From: Planctomycetaceae bacterium UBA2671
Lineage (GTDB): Bacteria; Planctomycetota; Planctomycetia; Planctomycetales; Planctomycetaceae
Assembly (NCBI GenBank): GCA_002359185.1
Contig: DEML01000086.1
Location: 4,096 to 32,781 of the forward strand
Reading direction: 5' to 3'
DNA: 28,686 nt
Shown here: one piece after another, positions 25,379-28,686 of the stretch
Numbering within the stretch: the stretch's first letter is position 1
Layout of the letters: every line of letters starts with the position of its first letter
The notes under the pieces: model-generated
Seen by the model: the letters and a program-made list of their open reading frames with translations, nothing else
The model's database searches: none
Told to the model about the DNA's origin: nothing
Translations under genes and position numbers: made by a program

Positions 25379-26453
25379 GCGATATTATCGCTGCCAATAC
25401 TTTTTTATTGACAGGTCAGGGAAGGCCCAGGTGATTTTATGATTGATCCCAATTTCCCCGCGACGCCGTTTCTTCCGGTCAAGTCTGCTGCTGCAAGGTC
25501 CCATCACACTCCTGCAGGAGAAAAGGTACGTGCCCTTTTTCTGAGCGATGTGCATCTGGGAAGCCCGCATTCCTCAGCAGATGAGTTTCTGGCGTTACTG
25601 AATCGATATCGCCCTGAAAAACTGTTTCTTGTGGGTGATATACTCGATGGACGACGCCTGAAAAAGTTCTGGCACTGGCCGAAAGTCTACAATCAGATCC
25701 TCAATCGCTTTGCTGATTTACTCTCAAACGGCACTATTATTTATTACACCCCCGGAAATCATGATGAATTCATGCGGGATCTGCTCCCCTCACTTCCGCA
25801 GTTTGTGCGATCAGACCAGATTCGAATTGCCGACGAATTTCTTTACGAATCGCACCGCAAAGCTCGTCTGCTGGTGACTCATGGGGATCAGTTTGATCAT
25901 CACGAGCAGGCCGCTGGATTCGTTTCTGCTTTTGTGACCGTGGTTTATGACTGGTTATTGCGTCTCGATGGGGGATTAACCCGATTTTTTCCTCAAAGAA
26001 AACGGAGCAATATTGCTCGCTGGGCGAAGCGACAATCGTCTAAAGTTCAGCAGTTTGTGGAACAATTTGAGGAAACCGCTGCCAATTATGCCGAGCGTGG
26101 TGGCTACGATGGGATAATTTGCGGGCATGTGCATGAGCCTAAGATTGTTTCTCGAAGCTCAATATCGTATTGTAATACGGGCGACTGGGTCGAACACTGT
26201 TCTGCATTGATAGAGCAGACAACAGGCGACTGGGAGCTGACTTTTTTCAACCCGAAACATTATTCTTCGGCCAAAACCACCGAGAGCAGGCAATCTCAAA
26301 CTCGTTCCTCCACCTGGAGTACGATACCTCCCCGAGACGATGTGCAATTGACACTACTCAAAAGCAATCGTTGGACACATCGGCATTCATTTCCCGAGAA
26401 AACGTCCGATGCAGGCTGCCCGCAAGTGAATCAGGCCAGCGGAAATCAATCTG

Positions 26454-27791
<1,338 letters not shown>

Positions 27792-27801
27792 GGTTGAGTC
27801 G

Positions 27802-27828
27802 ATTTCGTCAGGCAGTGCCTGACCTACA
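27802..27828 (+). repeat. REP element between btaA and btaB
   Basis: Stem GTCAGGC/GCCTGAC with loop AGT followed by CTACA, the same sequence as the copy at 8555-8580 including its upstream TTTC. It occupies much of the 81-base gap, so the btaA-btaB message would carry a hairpin that could tune btaB expression or stabilise the upstream transcript. Confidence 0.85.
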
Positions 27829-27872
27829 GCACTGTGATCGCCCGTTTGAGAAGTTGAGAATCAGGAAAATTT

Positions 27873-28637
27873 ATGCCGTTGCCTCAGTCGATCAGTTCCA
27901 ATGCCCGCGTGTTGTGGCACCTGGCACTCAATCGGGTGACCGGCAATACACACGAAGAACGCCTCTCCAGTTTCTACGAAGGCCAGGCTGGCGATTACGA
28001 CAGCTTTCGGAAAAAACTACTGCACGGTCGGCAGGAGATGCTCGAATCGATTGTCTTCCCGGATGATGGGATCTGGGTTGATCTTGGAGCAGGAACTGGC
28101 TCGAATGCTGAATACGTCTCTGAGACGATTCCACGGCTCAAAAAGGTCTATCAGGTCGATTTGTGTGAACCTCTACTCGATGTGGCACGCGAGCGAGTGA
28201 AGGAACGAAACTGGCCTCAAATTGTGCCCATCCATGCCGATGCCACGAAGTTCACCCCCGAAGAAGGTTATGCCGATGTCGTCACCTTCTCCTACTCACT
28301 GACCATGATTCCCGACTGGTTCGCCGCCATCGATAATGCGTATCGCATTTTGAAGCCGGGTGGGGTGATTGGAATCGTCGATTTTTTCGTTTCTCGAAAA
28401 TATCCAGCGGATGGCTTTATTAAACATCCGTGGTCGACACGCAATTTCTGGACAGTCTGGTTCAGTTCGGATAATGTCTTTCTAAATGGCGACCATTTAC
28501 CTTATCTGCACAAATACTTTGAGCCTTTGCGATTGGAACAACGACGCGGCAAAGTTCCGTTCTTGCCTCTTGTCCGAGCCCCGCACTATATTTTCCTGGG
28601 GAAGAAAAGCGAGAAAACGGAGCCGACCATATCATAG
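27873..28637 (+). CDS. btaB: Diacylglyceryl-homoserine N-methyltransferase (BtaB)
   Basis: 254 residues. BtaB adds three methyl groups from S-adenosylmethionine to diacylglyceryl-homoserine to give DGTS. The class I methyltransferase core shows motif I VDLGAGTG (69-76), YQVDLCEPLLDVARERV with the acidic residue that binds the ribose, HADATKFTPEEGYADVVTFSYSLTMIPDW and the ILKPGGVIGIVDFF strand. The N-terminal FYEGQAGDYDSFRKKLLHGR is the stretch usual for BtaB proteins. The ATG at 27873 has AGGAAA 5-6 bases upstream. It follows btaA by 81 bases; the window ends 49 bases after its stop codon, so further operon members cannot be excluded. Confidence 0.9.
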   Translation: MPLPQSISSNARVLWHLALNRVTGNTHEERLSSFYEGQAGDYDSFRKKLLHGRQEMLESIVFPDDGIWVDLGAGTGSNAEYVSETIPRLKKVYQVDLCEPLLDVARERVKERNWPQIVPIHADATKFTPEEGYADVVTFSYSLTMIPDWFAAIDNAYRILKPGGVIGIVDFFVSRKYPADGFIKHPWSTRNFWTVWFSSDNVFLNGDHLPYLHKYFEPLRLEQRRGKVPFLPLVRAPHYIFLGKKSEKTEPTIS

Positions 28638-28686
28638 TTTTGAATTATACAAAAAATATTAATACCACAGAGCGGCTGTGTTATTT

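Noticed and set aside
25080..25438. PHO box upstream of the lipid operon
   Set aside because: I found no pair of TGTCA-like direct repeats at 11-base spacing; the planctomycete consensus is not known to me, so absence is not informative.

Overview
The window looks like chromosomal DNA of a planctomycete, probably Planctomycetaceae of moderate GC (Gimesia/Rubinisphaera-like). The evidence is a BBP7-type outer-membrane barrel gene, a Kdo-8-phosphate synthase (so a lipopolysaccharide-type outer membrane), two Sec lipoproteins, a Tat-exported TIM-barrel enzyme, a periplasmic beta-propeller, a GOLPH3/GPP34-family protein, and loosely packed genes separated by many small palindromic repeats. Genus-level placement is inference. 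No phage, plasmid, insertion sequence, CRISPR array or rRNA was seen.

Layout. 1-4.5 kb (minus strand): a six-TM protein with a long charged tail, kdsA, and a lipoprotein with a degenerate transglutaminase-like domain. 5.0-6.0 kb (plus): two small heat-shock protein genes ending in a strong terminator, preceded by a near-consensus sigma-54 promoter and TGCC/GGCA dyads. 6.3-8.4 kb: an exported seven-bladed WD40 protein converging on a Tat-exported sugar isomerase/epimerase-like protein, with a long hairpin element between them. 8.4-10.7 kb: a repeat-dense spacer and a KAP-like membrane P-loop NTPase. 10.7-15.2 kb: a secreted esterase, tRNA-Val(CAC), an SDR dehydrogenase, a sugar-binding lipoprotein without its ABC transporter, and a GT4 glycosyltransferase. 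15.5-18.8 kb (plus): a GPP34 gene between two multi-pass membrane protein genes. 18.9-22.9 kb (minus): a zinc alcohol dehydrogenase and aceE without aceF or lpd. 23.6-24.9 kb: the BBP7 barrel. 25.2-28.6 kb: a PlcP-like metallophosphoesterase, btaA and btaB.

Genes that work together. The clearest functional unit is the last one. A phospholipase C of the PlcP type would release diacylglycerol from phospholipids, and BtaA and BtaB would convert it to the phosphorus-free betaine lipid DGTS. This is a phosphate-sparing membrane remodelling operon. The sHSP pair forms a second clear operon with a suggested sigma-54 input. The GPP34 group is a candidate membrane or glycosylation module of unknown role.

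Repeats. At least three small repeat families are scattered between genes: REP-like hairpins flanked by GTAG/CTAC, a long nested hairpin whose copies carry compensatory base changes, and a CACGGAT repeat with a 10-bp period. One REP supplies the stop codon of the KAP-like gene, another sits between btaA and btaB, and another probably forms the aceE terminator.
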